The notes below the pieces were generated by a model. It saw nothing but the letters and a program-made list of their open reading frames with translations, did no database searches and was not told where the DNA came from. Shown here piece by piece: positions 6,832 to 6,903 of a DNA stretch of 6,903 nt. A program made the translations under genes and the position numbers. Position 1 is the first letter of the stretch; each line of letters starts with the position of its first letter. Location of the stretch: NCBI GenBank assembly GCA_022776215.1, contig JALFIR010000034.1, positions 1 to 6,903 of the forward strand, written 5' to 3'. The stretch comes from Colivicinus sp022776215 (GTDB lineage Bacteria; Bacillota_I; Bacilli_A; Erysipelotrichales; Erysipelotrichaceae).

Positions 6832-6890
6832 GCCAGACTAAGAAAGGATGTTTTTAAGCAGTAACTCAGTCCTTTCGGTCTTGGTCTGGC
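6832..6890 (+). repeat. Long imperfect inverted repeat, probable structured RNA or rRNA processing stem
   Basis: GCCAGACTAAGA (6832-6843) pairs with TCTTGGTCTGGC (6879-6890) over 12 bp with one G-U, then AAGGA (6844-6848) pairs with TCCTT (6870-6874). The right arm has a 4-nt bulge (TCGG, 6875-6878) and the apical loop is 21 nt. Base composition is clearly richer in G+C than the preceding 130 nt. The right arm continues into the putative 5S rRNA start, and the left arm resembles the complementary 3' strand of 5S helix I plus flanking bases. Confidence 0.7.
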
Positions 6891-6903
6891 GACTATAACT
6901 AGC
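6885..6903 (+). rRNA. rrf: Possible 5' end of a 5S rRNA gene (partial, cut by window edge)
   Basis: The last 19 nt, TCTGGCGACTATAACTAGC, resemble the 5' end of Bacillota 5S rRNA as I remember it (helix I strand with UGGYG, then G/A-CUAUA and a C-rich/AGC step, as in UGGUGNCGAUAGCGAAG). The bases before it (CTTGG) could extend helix I in the precursor. Only the first strand of the molecule is visible, and the identification depends on a short match, so the exact first base is a guess. No 23S rRNA lies upstream in the window, so this would be a 5S copy separated from a standard 16S-23S-5S order, or the first gene of a unit continuing to the right. Confidence 0.45.

Noticed and set aside
6832..6890. 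CRISPR repeat, integron attC site or retron RNA
   Set aside because: Single copy, no spacer array, no integrase or reverse transcriptase, and the right arm is better explained by a 5S rRNA start.

Overview
The window looks like chromosomal DNA from a low-GC Gram-positive bacterium (Bacillota, perhaps the Erysipelotrichia or related Bacilli). The DNA is AT-rich, ribosome binding sites are of the AAGGGG/AAGGAG type, and there is a LytR-CpsA-Psr protein with three N-terminal membrane segments like those of capsule loci. Tryptophan is encoded by TGG. TGA is used as a stop (ends of the genes at 3754 and 4149), so the genetic code is the standard bacterial one and not the Mycoplasma code. All genes are on the plus strand. 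Species cannot be told from the sequence.

Region 1 (1-4177) is the distal part of a surface-polysaccharide locus. It holds the 3' end of rfbB (dTDP-glucose 4,6-dehydratase), rfbD (dTDP-4-dehydrorhamnose reductase), an LCP-family glycopolymer ligase, a UDP-glucuronate 4-epimerase-like enzyme and a small UPF0158 protein. RfbB and RfbD would supply dTDP-L-rhamnose, the epimerase UDP-galacturonate, and the LCP protein would attach the finished polymer to peptidoglycan. Genes are tightly packed (2-nt gap rfbB/rfbD, 4-nt overlap epimerase/UPF0158). A small hairpin follows rfbD and a convincing intrinsic terminator closes the cluster at 4149-4177.

Region 2 (about 4200-6703) is accessory in character. 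It has its own candidate promoter and operator, then two overlapping genes: an HTH-ImmA/IrrE metallopeptidase with an intact HEIVH zinc motif, and a DUF4411 PIN-like protein. Their layout (regulator-protease first, PIN-like nuclease second, 1-nt overlap) fits a toxin-antitoxin or defence-type module. Next comes the remnant of a large AlbA_2/HATPase_c_4 ATP-binding protein. It has lost its N-terminal domain, apparently has an internal deletion, and lacks the acidic residue of its ATPase N-box.

Region 3 (6704-6903) is non-coding. It is AT-rich until about 6830, then becomes a strong imperfect inverted repeat (6832-6890). Its right arm runs into what looks like the first bases of a 5S rRNA gene, cut by the window edge. 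The left arm resembles the matching 3' end of a 5S rRNA, so this may be a junction between a lost and a retained 5S copy. No integrase, transposase or CRISPR array is visible.
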